In this document: positions 1-8,919 of the stretch, piece by piece
Layout of the letters: every line of letters starts with the position of its first letter
Position numbering within the stretch: the stretch's first letter is position 1
Assembly (NCBI GenBank): GCA_964384585.1
Contig: CAYLME010000001.1
Coordinates: forward strand, 1 to 64,000
From: DASTYK01 sp964384585
Lineage (GTDB): Bacteria; Gemmatimonadota; Gemmatimonadetes; Longimicrobiales; RSA9
DNA: 64,000 nt
Direction of reading: 5' to 3'
Program-made: the position numbers and the translations under genes
The notes under the pieces: model-generated
Told to the model about the DNA's origin: nothing
The model's database searches: none
Seen by the model: only the letters and a program-made list of their open reading frames with translations

Positions 1-890
1 GACATCGCGTGGTTGCGCGCCTCGACCACCGTGGACAGCAGCTCGCGCAGTGTATCGATCTCCTCGGTCAGGCGCTCAAGGTGGTCGCGCAGGTCCTGGA
101 AGTACGGCACCAGCTCGGGTTCGAGCACGATGATGTCACGGCGCAATGCGGTTCCGATCACGTCACGCTCGGGCGCAACGACACGCCGGAACAGGATCAG
201 TTCCCGCCGTACACCGATCAGGTCATCCAGCGCTGAACCGTCACCGGAGATCGTCTCATTCTCGAGGCTCGTCACCTTCTCCGAGAAATCGTGGATGATC
301 GGGAAGTAGTCGTCGACGATCGCGTCGATCAGCCAGTGCACCAGGCTGCCGGTCGTCTTCATCCTGGACGGGAAGCGCTTGCACTGCGCAACCAGCTCCT
401 GCACTTCAGCGATGTGGTAGTGTGAAGCCACGAGGACGAAGTGCGCGCCGATGAACAGGTGCAGCTCGCGGAACGCCACGCGTCGGCGCTCACGGTTTAT
501 TGCAGCGCCATAGAACACCGCGAAGTAGTGCCGTGGATAGCGCTCGATCTTCGGCCGCTGCCGGCCGCGCATCACGTCCTCGACTGCGAGCGGATGCAGC
601 CGCATCTGCTCGCGCATCATGTCGGCCTCGCGCTCTCCCGGCCGGAGCATGTCGACGAGCACGAGCTCGCCAGGGACCGGCGCGGCCCGGATGCGACTCG
701 CCGCCTCGTCGAGGGCAAGCTGGGTGAGCGCATCAGGCGTGAGCAGCCATGCCCGCACTTCTGTCGCGCCCCGCGAACGCGGAGTACGTCCCAGCGACGG
801 TGCGCCACCCTCATGCGACGGGTCCAGCGCTGCAACGTCTACGTCCGGCCGGCCGGGCTCCCGCTTGCGTTCGCTCAGCACTGCCTCCAT
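1..890 (-). CDS. corA: CorA-family divalent cation transporter (3' end cut by window edge)
   Basis: This frame is open from an ATG at 890 to the window edge, giving about 296 residues of the cytoplasmic part of a CorA Mg2+/Co2+ transporter. The family signature is visible as LHPLAVEDVMRGRQRPKIER followed by a 'YPRHYFAVFYGA' strand. Next come a strand containing 'LFIGAHFVLVAS' and a long helical region ('HWLIDAIVDDYFP', 'EVQELVAQ') typical of the funnel helices. The C-terminal membrane helices and the GMN selectivity motif lie beyond position 1 and cannot be checked. The start is 70 bases downstream of the addA stop on the same strand. The frame stays open further upstream but has no better ATG. 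An N-terminal Gly/Arg/Pro-rich stretch of about 40 residues is unlike most CorA proteins. Family assignment is confident; ion specificity is not. Confidence 0.85.
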   Translation of the reverse strand, partial: MEAVLSERKREPGRPDVDVAALDPSHEGGAPSLGRTPRSRGATEVRAWLLTPDALTQLALDEAASRIRAAPVPGELVLVDMLRPGEREADMMREQMRLHPLAVEDVMRGRQRPKIERYPRHYFAVFYGAAINRERRRVAFRELHLFIGAHFVLVASHYHIAEVQELVAQCKRFPSRMKTTGSLVHWLIDAIVDDYFPIIHDFSEKVTSLENETISGDGSALDDLIGVRRELILFRRVVAPERDVIGTALRRDIIVLEPELVPYFQDLRDHLERLTEEIDTLRELLSTVVEARNHAM

Positions 891-960
891 GAAGGGTGCG
901 CCTGCGTGGTCTTCAATGATGCATCCGCCGGCGTCGCCCGCGCCATGCGCATACGGCGTG

Positions 961-3900
961 CTACCAGGCTTCGGTGCGACCGTCGGCAGTGAAAAGAAGC
1001 ACCCGCTCGCGCACCGGCTCGCCCGTGATGCGCTCCCAGGCGAGCGCATACAGGTTCACCTGGGCCCGGTACTTCGCACGACGTGCATCGTCGATGCCGC
1101 TGCCCGCAGCGTCGGATTTGTAGTCCACGATCGTCCAGCCATCCGGTTCGCGGAACGCGAGGTCGAGCACGCCCTCGATGATCTCGCGCGGCCGGGCATC
1201 GGCATCCGCGGTATCGGTGTCTGTGTCGCCCGCAAGGGCCGCGTACTCCGCGCCGCTCATCATCAGGGCGAACGATGCTTCGATCTGCAGGATGTCCGCC
1301 GCCCGCGCCCGCTGCCATAGTGGTGCCGCCCGCACGGCCTGGACGATGCCCAGCAGCTCTTCGAGCTCTGCCGGCTCGCCACGCTCGTCCACCGGGCGCT
1401 CGGCCGCGAGCAGCAGACTGCGCGCGCGGGCGCGCAGTGCGTTGCCCTCGGTTCCCCGCATCGCCGCTTCCAGCGCACCGTGCACGGCGCTGCCCCATTC
1501 GACGCCTCTGCCGGAAGGCCCCCTGCCCCTGCGCACGGCCTGCAGCTCGTAGTCGCTCAGCTCGCCCGCGCGCAGCTTGACCGGTGCCGCGCGGTACGTT
1601 GGCAGCGCGCGCGTGCGGCGACGCTCCTCGATCATCGCGACGCGCTGCTGCATCTCTTCCGGCGCGACCTCGAGCACGGCACGCGGCGCCGCCTCGACCA
1701 GCGGCAGCAGCAGCTCGCGACCGTGATCGATCGTCGTCGGGTAGAGCATCCGCCAGGGCGACTTCTTTACTTCCTTGTCCGGCGGCAGCGAGACGATCAA
1801 CTCGTCCTCGGCGCGGGTGGCCGCGACGTAGAGCAATCGCACGTCCTCGGCTTCGGCGAACTCGCGCTCGCGCGCCTCCAGGTCCGGCCACTGCTCGGGC
1901 TGCGCGTGGATCCGCACCTTGTAGTTTTCCCGCTCCGCCACCCGCAGCCAGCCAACGGCATGGCCGTCACGGTTACGCTCGATGTGCGACTGGATGGGCG
2001 CGTCCCACTCGCCGAACGGCGCGGCCAGGATCACGACCGGCGCTTCCAGCCCCTTCGCCTTGTGCAGCGTCATCAGCCGGACCACGTCCGCGCGGCCCGG
2101 CCGGAGCGGCGCTTCGCCGTCATCGTCGTCGAACGCGGCTTCCAGCGCGGAGAGCGCCGCACTGAGCGACGCATCGCCACGCGCGGCCGCGGCGCGCAGC
2201 GTGTCGAGCAGAAAGAGAACCGCGCCCGCGCGCGTCTCGCCCAGGTCACCGGCCGCGGCGTGCGGCAGCAGTCCGAGCTCATCGATGATGCGCCCGACAG
2301 CAATGTCCGCGGGCTCGATCACCATGGAGTGCCACCAGCGACGCAGGCTGCGCAACGCATCGGCGACGGCGCGCTCGTCTTCGGTCACGAGTGTCGCCTC
2401 GTCAGGGACGAGCTTCAGGAACTCGAGCGAGCGGCGCGTTTCTGTCTCGTTTCCGACGGGGCCGAGCACGTACGCCGCGATGCGGTCATAGTCGAGACCG
2501 AAGAACAGGCCGACGAGGGCGGCGAGCGTCCTGGTCGGATCACCGGGATCCTCGAGCGCACGGAGCAGGATCAGCAGTTCTTCCAGTTCGCGCTCGATGC
2601 CGACGCCGCCGCCACTCACCTGCACCGGCACTCCACGCGCTTCCAGAGCGCGTGCGTACGCGCTCAGGAACTTGTTCATGCGCGTCAGGACGAGGAAATC
2701 ACCCGGTTTGCGCTCACCGCGCCGGATACGCTCCGCTACCCAGTGCGCGATACGCTCCGGATCATCACGCTCCATGACACGGCGGCCGCTCTCGCCGCCG
2801 TCGTCGAGCAGGTACCAGCGCACACCCGCACCTGCGGCAGAGCCCTTCTGCGCATTCATCAGTGCGAAGGCGGCCTGCGTCTCGGTTTCCTGCGGCGGAA
2901 AGGCACCGTTGAATGTCGCGTTGACGAACCCCGCGATTGCAGGACGCGAACGGAAATTCGCCGTCAGCTCCACGACCTCGCCGTGCTCGCGCAGCCGCTG
3001 CTTCACCTGGTTGTAGATCGTGATGTCCGCGCGCCGGAACCGGTAGATGCTCTGCTTCGGGTCACCGACGACGAAGAGCGAGCCGGGTCGCGGTATCGCG
3101 CGCGTCCAGTCCGCTGCCCCGTCCGATTCCGGGACGTCCGCGCCCGCGGCGAGGAGGAAGACGACCTCCGCCTGTATCGGATCCGTGTCCTGGAACTCGT
3201 CCACGAGCAGGTAGCGGTAGCGATCGCTCAGGTCTGCACGCGCCCGTCTGTGTTCGCGCAGCAGCTTCGCCGCGAACATCAGCAGGTCCTGGAACGTGAG
3301 CAGCGCCTCGCGCTCGCGATGTTCCCTGAACGCGTCGGCCGCACGAAGCGCGAAGCGCAGCGCGATCGGGTAGCGGTGCGCGCGCCACGCGCGGATCGTG
3401 CGCTCGAGCACGCCACCTTCGGCCATCATCACGGCGTAGTCCTCGAAGAGCGCCTTCGCCTGTGCCTTGCCCGCTGCATCGTCGGCCCACCGCTTCTGGA
3501 CCTTCTTCGGAGACGATGGCAGGTCGAGCAGCGCGTTCAGGAAGTCGATCGGATCGTCCCAGCCCACGATGTAGCGATGATAGCGAAGGCGCCGTACCGC
3601 CTGCTGGACGCCGTCCCACCCGTCTTCGGGCTCATCACGGGGGATCAGGCGCTGCGCCTCGTCGAGCCAGCGCTCGAGTGCGCGGCGCGGTTGATCGACG
3701 TCGGGCGGGTCGGATTCCAGTGCGTCGAAGGTCACGTCGGGCTGTTCGACCAGTGTCGTGAACAGGTCGAACAGCTGGTTCGGGCGGAGTCCCGCATGGT
3801 TCAGCGCGACGAGCTGCGGATCACCGTCGGCTGCCAGGCGGTCGAGGTGTGTGTGCCAGAACTTGACCGCGAGCTGCCCCTGTTCGGCGGCCTGCAACTC

Positions 3901-4392
3901 GCGAAAGCCGGGGTCGATGCCGGCTTCGACCGGTCGTTCGCGCAGCAGACGTGCGCAGAAGGCATGGATGGTTCCGATGAACGCGCGATCGATCTCGCGC
4001 AGTGCCTGCTCCAGCATGTCCGCCGTCGCAACGTCGCCCTGCGCACGTGCGGTACGCAGCGACACTTCGACCTGCGTCTGGAACCGCTCGCGCAGTTCGG
4101 CAGCCGCCTTTCGCGTGAACGTGACCGCAGCCACTTCCGTCACCGGCACACCGCCCAGCACGAGCGCGAGCATGCGGTTCACCATTTCCGTCGTCTTGCC
4201 CGCGCCGGCGCCTGCCTCGACCAGCATGTTCCGATCGAGCACGCGCTGTATGCGGGCCCTTGCCGCACCGTCGGGCAGCCGCGCGAGTTCTTCGTCGGAC
4301 GGGAGGATGCTCTCCGCGGCCGCAGACTGTATCGGTACCGGCGCGACCACGCCCGGCCAAAGGCTGAGCTGACCCGGCAGCTCTTTCATCAC
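961..4392 (-). CDS. addA: AddA-type UvrD-family helicase/nuclease subunit
   Basis: This 1143-residue protein is the helicase-nuclease subunit of an AddAB double-strand-break resection enzyme, which makes 3' single-stranded tails for RecA loading. Walker A (EAGAGAGKTT) is at about 59-68, the TFTRKAAAEL motif at 91-100, Walker B (VDEFQD) near 397-402, and the VGDPKQSIYRFR motif follows near 445. A later 'LMTLHKAKGLEAPVV' is the UvrD motif V region. The C-terminus has a PD-(D/E)XK nuclease with 'WGSAVHGALEA', 'EGVLDLAF' and 'IVDYKSD', all intact. Its start overlaps the stop of the upstream addB by 4 bases (ATGA), showing translational coupling. Length is close to typical AddA (about 1200). RecB is less likely because the partner is AddB-like. 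Confidence 0.93.
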   Translation of the reverse strand: MMKELPGQLSLWPGVVAPVPIQSAAAESILPSDEELARLPDGAARARIQRVLDRNMLVEAGAGAGKTTEMVNRMLALVLGGVPVTEVAAVTFTRKAAAELRERFQTQVEVSLRTARAQGDVATADMLEQALREIDRAFIGTIHAFCARLLRERPVEAGIDPGFRELQAAEQGQLAVKFWHTHLDRLAADGDPQLVALNHAGLRPNQLFDLFTTLVEQPDVTFDALESDPPDVDQPRRALERWLDEAQRLIPRDEPEDGWDGVQQAVRRLRYHRYIVGWDDPIDFLNALLDLPSSPKKVQKRWADDAAGKAQAKALFEDYAVMMAEGGVLERTIRAWRAHRYPIALRFALRAADAFREHREREALLTFQDLLMFAAKLLREHRRARADLSDRYRYLLVDEFQDTDPIQAEVVFLLAAGADVPESDGAADWTRAIPRPGSLFVVGDPKQSIYRFRRADITIYNQVKQRLREHGEVVELTANFRSRPAIAGFVNATFNGAFPPQETETQAAFALMNAQKGSAAGAGVRWYLLDDGGESGRRVMERDDPERIAHWVAERIRRGERKPGDFLVLTRMNKFLSAYARALEARGVPVQVSGGGVGIERELEELLILLRALEDPGDPTRTLAALVGLFFGLDYDRIAAYVLGPVGNETETRRSLEFLKLVPDEATLVTEDERAVADALRSLRRWWHSMVIEPADIAVGRIIDELGLLPHAAAGDLGETRAGAVLFLLDTLRAAAARGDASLSAALSALEAAFDDDDGEAPLRPGRADVVRLMTLHKAKGLEAPVVILAAPFGEWDAPIQSHIERNRDGHAVGWLRVAERENYKVRIHAQPEQWPDLEAREREFAEAEDVRLLYVAATRAEDELIVSLPPDKEVKKSPWRMLYPTTIDHGRELLLPLVEAAPRAVLEVAPEEMQQRVAMIEERRRTRALPTYRAAPVKLRAGELSDYELQAVRRGRGPSGRGVEWGSAVHGALEAAMRGTEGNALRARARSLLLAAERPVDERGEPAELEELLGIVQAVRAAPLWQRARAADILQIEASFALMMSGAEYAALAGDTDTDTADADARPREIIEGVLDLAFREPDGWTIVDYKSDAAGSGIDDARRAKYRAQVNLYALAWERITGEPVRERVLLFTADGRTEAW

Positions 4393-7300
4393 CAGTCTCT
4401 CCGGAGCGTGCGCAGCGCATGCATTGCTTCCTCATCCCCCTCGAGCAGGCGACTGCTCCGCTCCGCAGGCGGCGACATGGTCTTGTCGCCGGTCCGGACA
4501 CGACACACGCTCGCATAGTCGCAGAAGCGACAGTCTTCGCTGTTTTCGGTCGGGACGAACCAGCCACGGCCCGCCATCGCGAGCAGGTGTTCGATGAGCC
4601 GCGCCGAATCCGCGATATCCGCACGCGTATAGACCACGCGCTCGTTCTCGCCACGTACGCCGGGGAAATGATACTCGACCAGCGTGACGTCGCCGTCGTG
4701 CAGTGACTCCGCGCCCGCCTGGTAGAACGCGTGCTGCAGTCGGCGTCCGCCGTCGTATGTGCGGGTCTCCTTGCGGAACGGGAACGTGCTCCCCGTCTTG
4801 TAGTCCACGACAGCGAGCGAGCCATCCTCGAGGCGGTCGATCCTGTCGATCTTGCCGCGGATGCGCAGGGCGCCACCGGGCAGGTCGATCCGCACGGGTG
4901 CGTCGACGCCGAATGCCGCCTCGAGCGCGATCCACTCGCGCGGATGCTCGAACAGCATGCTGACGAAAGCGCGCACGTCCGCCTCGAGCGCGCGTCGCTC
5001 CGCCTCGAACACGGCCGGCCCCGGCGGTGGCTGCTCGTCCTGCAGCCGCGTAAGCACCTCGTGGAGCACGCGCGTTGCCACGGCGCCCAGCGTGCTGCGC
5101 TCCTGTTCCGTAGGCGCCAGCGGGTCCGCTGGCAGCCTCTGCCCGCGTGCGTCGCGCAGCGTATGCTCGAACACTTCGTGCAACGCCGAGCCGCGCTCGA
5201 GCGGGTTCAGCCATCGCCCGGGCTTCGCTTCCGGATCCTCCGGTGCACGCACACCCAGTACATACTGCATCAGGTAGCGGTGCGGGCAGGCGCCAAGCAC
5301 CTGCAGCCGTGATGCGGACACGGCCGCGTCGTTCGTGCGCGGGTCGAACGAGGGGCGTGGCTGTAACACGCCGTGATACGGTGATGGCACATCGAGTGCG
5401 CGCTGCGCGTCGGCATGCAGGCCGCGTGCGAGCGCGGGATACGCGTCGGCCACCGCTGCCTCGCCGCGACGCAGCACGCCATCATCATCCAGTGCGTCCA
5501 GCCACATGTCGCCGGCATCGAGCTGGGCGCATTGCGGTACCGCGGACGCGTGCGGCGTGAGGGCTTTCCCCATTGCCTTGTAGTCCGCGGTCGGATCGCC
5601 CGAGCGCAGGCGGAACGCCTGGAGCAGTTCTGCCGACGGCGCGACGGCCCGTCCTTCCGCAGCGTTCCATGCCGCGTAGCTGACCGTGATCGTGCCACGC
5701 AGGCGCGCGAGTGCAGCGGCGAGGGCGTAACGACGCTCTTCGATGCGCTCGGCCGAGGTCGGCAGCGGCGGCACGTCCTCATCGGGCGCGAGTCGCCGCC
5801 GATCCGCATCGCCCAGCAGTACGTCGGTGGACGTGACGTCCGGGAAGCGACCTGCATCGAGGCCCACGATGAACGTCAGTCGGCGGCCCGAGCGTCCCGC
5901 GCCATCGATGTCCGTGAAGTGCAGCCGCCCACCCGAACTGACCCACGGTGCGCGGCCGCCCGTCTCGGGGGCGGGCACCCGCTCGTCCAGCTTCTCGAGG
6001 AACGTGGCGATTGCCGCGCGCAGCGAAATCTCACGATCGAGCGTCGCCTCGATGCGACGAAGTCGCTCGAGCATCCGATCACGCGCCGCCCGATCCACTT
6101 CGTGGTCTGCACGGCTCATCTCGAGCAGCACCCGTGCTCCTCGCGCGAGTGCGGCAGGTGACGTGCGCTGGCTGCCCGACGTCGCATCCTCGAGTTTCGG
6201 TACGGCCTCGATCAGGGGACGCAACATCGATTGCAGTGCGAGCAGCTGGCGGCGCTCGCGTTCGCGGTACTGCTCGAGCTCCTCCGGCGAACGCTCCTGC
6301 TCTTCGTCAGGCGGATGTGCGAGTGCATGCAGGGCGCCGCGGATCGTGTCCAGGTAACGATTGCGGCCGCGGCCGATGCGCAGACGTCGCAGCCTGCGCG
6401 CCAGCGTCGGGCCGGTCGGCACGCCGTCGCCTGGTGGCTGGATCTCGCTGCGCTCGATGAGCCCGCGGATCACGTCCTCGCGGTAGTCCTCCTCGATCCA
6501 GCGCACATATGCCGCGAGTACGCGACCGGGCAGCGTGCGCGTCACCGGAAGGCCCTGGGCGTAGCCAATCGGCACATCGAGACGACGCGCGAGTGCGTCG
6601 AGTGCAATCGCGTACGTGGAGGGATCCGTAGCCGCGATCTCTGCTTCGTCCCAGTGCGCACCACTGCGGATGATGCGGCGCAGCACCTCGCGCAGCTCGC
6701 TCTCGATCGAGGTCGCGGCGTAGAGGTGCAGCTGTGTGGCGGGGGCGGGCGCGTCAGCAGGTGCCTGCAGCCATGAAAGCGACGTCACGGCGGCATCGCG
6801 CTCCGCGTGCAGCTGCGCGCGTGGAACTTCGAGACCCTTGACCGTATCGTCAGGCAGAATCACTGCGCCCCGATCTACCAGCCGCCGCAGCAATGCGCCC
6901 GAAATGCCGCGCTGGTTCTGCCCGGGCACGATCAGCACCCGCGCGGCGGGAAGACGTCCCGCTTCGTCGAGTGCGGCACGCGCGTGCGCGAACAGATCGG
7001 CGGCATCCAGCGAGCGCCGTGCGGTGCGCGCCGCTTCGTACACGTCGAGAGCACCGGCCAGGATGTCCGCCCGGGCGGGATCGGCAAGATGGCGGCGCAC
7101 CGCACGCGCCTCGATCCCGGCCAGCCGCAGTGCCTGCACGGACTGCGTCAGCGCGCGCCGCAGTCCCACGCCTTCGGCCAGGGCTGCGTAGAGCGACGCA
7201 GCACCCTTCCGCTGCAGCACCTCGTCGATCGCAGCATCGATCAGCGCCTGCTCATCGAATTCGTCGAGGAGCGTCCGCTCTTCCGTGAGCGCGGCCGGCA

Positions 7301-7505
7301 CCAGGTCCAGCGCCAGCCGCTTCGGCGTCGTCGGCTGAAAGCCGATCCACGGCACGCCGGCAGACGCCAGCGCGCGCAGCAGCTCGAGGCCTTCGCCGTG
7401 CCGCCTGCACACGAGCAGCTTGCGTTCGAGCGGCCGGGCGCGCGCCTCGTCTGCGAGCGCGCACAGCAGAAGCGAGTGCCTTGCAGGGTCGAGCGACTGC
7501 TTCAT
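4389..7505 (-). CDS. addB: AddB-type PD-(D/E)XK nuclease subunit
   Basis: Partner of AddA in recombinational repair. From an ATG at 7505 the protein has 1038 residues. A TTG at 7625 would add 40 Arg-rich residues with no family feature, so the ATG is preferred. The C-terminal nuclease shows 'GSALHEVFEHTL', 'IRGKIDRIDRLEDG' and 'AVVDYKTGS'. It is framed by four cysteines: one in 'VLGACPHRYLMQYVLG' and three in 'CRFCDYASVC', the arrangement that holds the AddB iron-sulfur cluster. The N-terminal inactivated helicase region has no visible Walker A GKT/S. Firmicute AddB keeps one, so this protein probably does not bind ATP through that site. The stop overlaps the addA start by 4 bases. Confidence 0.9.
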   Translation of the reverse strand: MKQSLDPARHSLLLCALADEARARPLERKLLVCRRHGEGLELLRALASAGVPWIGFQPTTPKRLALDLVPAALTEERTLLDEFDEQALIDAAIDEVLQRKGAASLYAALAEGVGLRRALTQSVQALRLAGIEARAVRRHLADPARADILAGALDVYEAARTARRSLDAADLFAHARAALDEAGRLPAARVLIVPGQNQRGISGALLRRLVDRGAVILPDDTVKGLEVPRAQLHAERDAAVTSLSWLQAPADAPAPATQLHLYAATSIESELREVLRRIIRSGAHWDEAEIAATDPSTYAIALDALARRLDVPIGYAQGLPVTRTLPGRVLAAYVRWIEEDYREDVIRGLIERSEIQPPGDGVPTGPTLARRLRRLRIGRGRNRYLDTIRGALHALAHPPDEEQERSPEELEQYRERERRQLLALQSMLRPLIEAVPKLEDATSGSQRTSPAALARGARVLLEMSRADHEVDRAARDRMLERLRRIEATLDREISLRAAIATFLEKLDERVPAPETGGRAPWVSSGGRLHFTDIDGAGRSGRRLTFIVGLDAGRFPDVTSTDVLLGDADRRRLAPDEDVPPLPTSAERIEERRYALAAALARLRGTITVSYAAWNAAEGRAVAPSAELLQAFRLRSGDPTADYKAMGKALTPHASAVPQCAQLDAGDMWLDALDDDGVLRRGEAAVADAYPALARGLHADAQRALDVPSPYHGVLQPRPSFDPRTNDAAVSASRLQVLGACPHRYLMQYVLGVRAPEDPEAKPGRWLNPLERGSALHEVFEHTLRDARGQRLPADPLAPTEQERSTLGAVATRVLHEVLTRLQDEQPPPGPAVFEAERRALEADVRAFVSMLFEHPREWIALEAAFGVDAPVRIDLPGGALRIRGKIDRIDRLEDGSLAVVDYKTGSTFPFRKETRTYDGGRRLQHAFYQAGAESLHDGDVTLVEYHFPGVRGENERVVYTRADIADSARLIEHLLAMAGRGWFVPTENSEDCRFCDYASVCRVRTGDKTMSPPAERSSRLLEGDEEAMHALRTLRRDW

Positions 7506-7848
7506 CCCGATCAGCCGTCCCAGGTCAGTGCGTGCCCGCGTGCGGCCGCGGTCCGGTGCTTCATCCCGTACGTCTCCCGTTCGAAAGTGGCGCCGGCACC
7601 GCGGTGACGTCCGCCCGGCCGACAACAGACCCGCCTACAGTAGCCATGTCGAACACCCCGGTCGACCCCGTCAGCAACATGAAGAATTCGTCATCTGGCG
7701 TTCACATCCACGTCATTGACCCTGGTGCATTTTGTTCTCGCAAGACAATGCAATGGCGACCCCCGGCAGTTGCTGCAGTGACGAGGCTGCAGCGTCGGCG
7801 ATGGGGCCGGACTGCCGGGGAGCCAGACACAACCGTCAAGGGGAGACA

Positions 7849-8370
7849 ATGTTCAAGCGTATCGTGATGTTCAGCGGGCTGGCCCTGGTACTGACCACTG
7901 CTTCTGCCCAGGCTCAGTCCACTACGGCAGCCGTCAGCATCCAGATCAACCCCGTGCTTGCGATCAGCAGTGACGGCGCGTTTACCTTCCCGGTCGCCGG
8001 CGACACCGAGTACGAGGCCGGCGAGGTCGTGTCGACCGCCGGTCCGTCGCTGACACACCGCGGCAACGTGCCCTACGTGATCACGGTCGCGGCACAGTCT
8101 GGTACCGCCTTTTCGTTCACGCCGTCGGCGGGTCGCACGGACGTGGACCCCGGCAAGCCCGTCAGCGACCTGACGATCACGGGTGACTTCGGCGGTACGT
8201 CGGCGAGCGCGGCCGTGGGCGCCGCGGGCTCTGCGAACAACCTGTGGACCCGCCCTGCTCGCGGCGGCAACATCGTCAGCCCGATCAGCGCGAGCATGGC
8301 GATGGGCTACGACAGCACGCCGCCGGGAACGTACGAGACGACTGTCGTCTTCACGATGGTCGCACAGTAA
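7849..8370 (+). CDS. Secreted beta-rich protein, DUF4402/fimbrial-like
   Basis: A 173-residue exported protein. It starts with a clear Sec signal peptide (MFKRIVMFSGLALVLTTASA, then QAQ), so cleavage is expected near residue 22. The mature part is Thr/Ser/Gly/Val-rich with alternating hydrophobic residues and no cysteine, and ends in 'PPGTYETTVVFTMVAQ'. A terminal strand of that kind is seen in DUF4402 and fimbrial-subunit beta-sandwich domains. The start ATG has a strong ribosome site (AAGGGGAGACA). The gene stands alone and is followed by a strong terminator, so it is probably a single abundant transcript. The family call is tentative. No chaperone/usher genes are nearby. Confidence 0.6.
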   Translation: MFKRIVMFSGLALVLTTASAQAQSTTAAVSIQINPVLAISSDGAFTFPVAGDTEYEAGEVVSTAGPSLTHRGNVPYVITVAAQSGTAFSFTPSAGRTDVDPGKPVSDLTITGDFGGTSASAAVGAAGSANNLWTRPARGGNIVSPISASMAMGYDSTPPGTYETTVVFTMVAQ

Positions 8371-8394
8371 GGCGGACAGAAGTCTCCCCGCCTG

Positions 8395-8428
8395 CGGGCG
8401 CTCCGGCAACGGGGCGCCCGTTTTCTTT
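8395..8428 (+). terminator. Rho-independent terminator after the secreted protein gene
   Basis: A 7-bp GC stem, CGGGCGC (8395-8401) with GCGCCCG (8414-8420), encloses a 12-base loop and is followed at once by TTTTCTTT. It lies 24 bases after the stop of the secreted protein gene. Confidence 0.85.
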
Positions 8429-8519
8429 GCTCTTGCGATTGCGGCCCCGTTGCGCAACGTTCTGTGCGCTGTTCCTCTCGTGTCGGTCCTGATGCGATGC
8501 CACTCAGCGGAGCCGAGCC

Positions 8520-8906
8520 GTGGCTGAAGAAGGCCGCAGCACACAGTCTGCCTGCACGATCCTGATCGTCGACGACGAGCCGGCGATCCGCACCCTTGCT
8601 GCGCGCCTGCTGCGTGACGCCGGCCATGAGGTCATCGAGGCGTCGAGCGGTGACGAGGCGATCGAAGTCGCGGCCGGCCGTGAACTCGATCTGGTGCTGA
8701 CCGATGTCCTCATGCGCGGGATGACCGGGGCCACACTGGCCGAGCGACTGCGCGCCGAACGCCCCGGCCTGCGCGTGCTCTTCATGTCCGGCTATCCGCC
8801 GAAGCAGGTTGGTATCGACCCTGCCACGAGCGGCGACGGCTTCCTCGAAAAGCCGTTCGCTCCATCCGAACTGCACGCCCTGGTGAACCGCACGCTGGGG
8901 CGCTGA
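8520..8906 (+). CDS. Single-domain response regulator (receiver domain only)
   Basis: A 128-residue stand-alone CheY-like receiver. The acidic pair is D18-D19 in 'ILIVDDEP', the phospho-acceptor is D62 in 'LVLTDVLM', the switch Ser is S90 in 'FMSGY', and the conserved Lys is K111 in 'FLEKPF'. The sequence style (LMRGMTGATLAERLRAERPG, then MSGY) is like receivers found fused to or paired with hybrid histidine kinases. There is no output domain, so it must act by protein-protein contact or as a phosphate relay. The start is GTG at 8520. No histidine kinase is encoded in the window, so its partner lies elsewhere. Confidence 0.9.
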   Translation: MAEEGRSTQSACTILIVDDEPAIRTLAARLLRDAGHEVIEASSGDEAIEVAAGRELDLVLTDVLMRGMTGATLAERLRAERPGLRVLFMSGYPPKQVGIDPATSGDGFLEKPFAPSELHALVNRTLGR

Positions 8907-8919
8907 AGCAGCGCCGGAC

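Noticed and set aside
1480..4518. A 1012-residue open frame on the plus strand opposite addA
   Set aside because: It is an antisense shadow of a GC-rich gene: Arg/His/Gln-rich, no recognisable domain, and the opposite strand encodes AddA with all helicase motifs.
7626..7848. Imperfect inverted repeat TGCATTTTGT / AGACAATGCA near 7728-7753 as an operator, with TTGACC upstream
   Set aside because: The arms mismatch at two positions and no -10 box sits at proper distance from TTGACC, so no promoter or operator was called.
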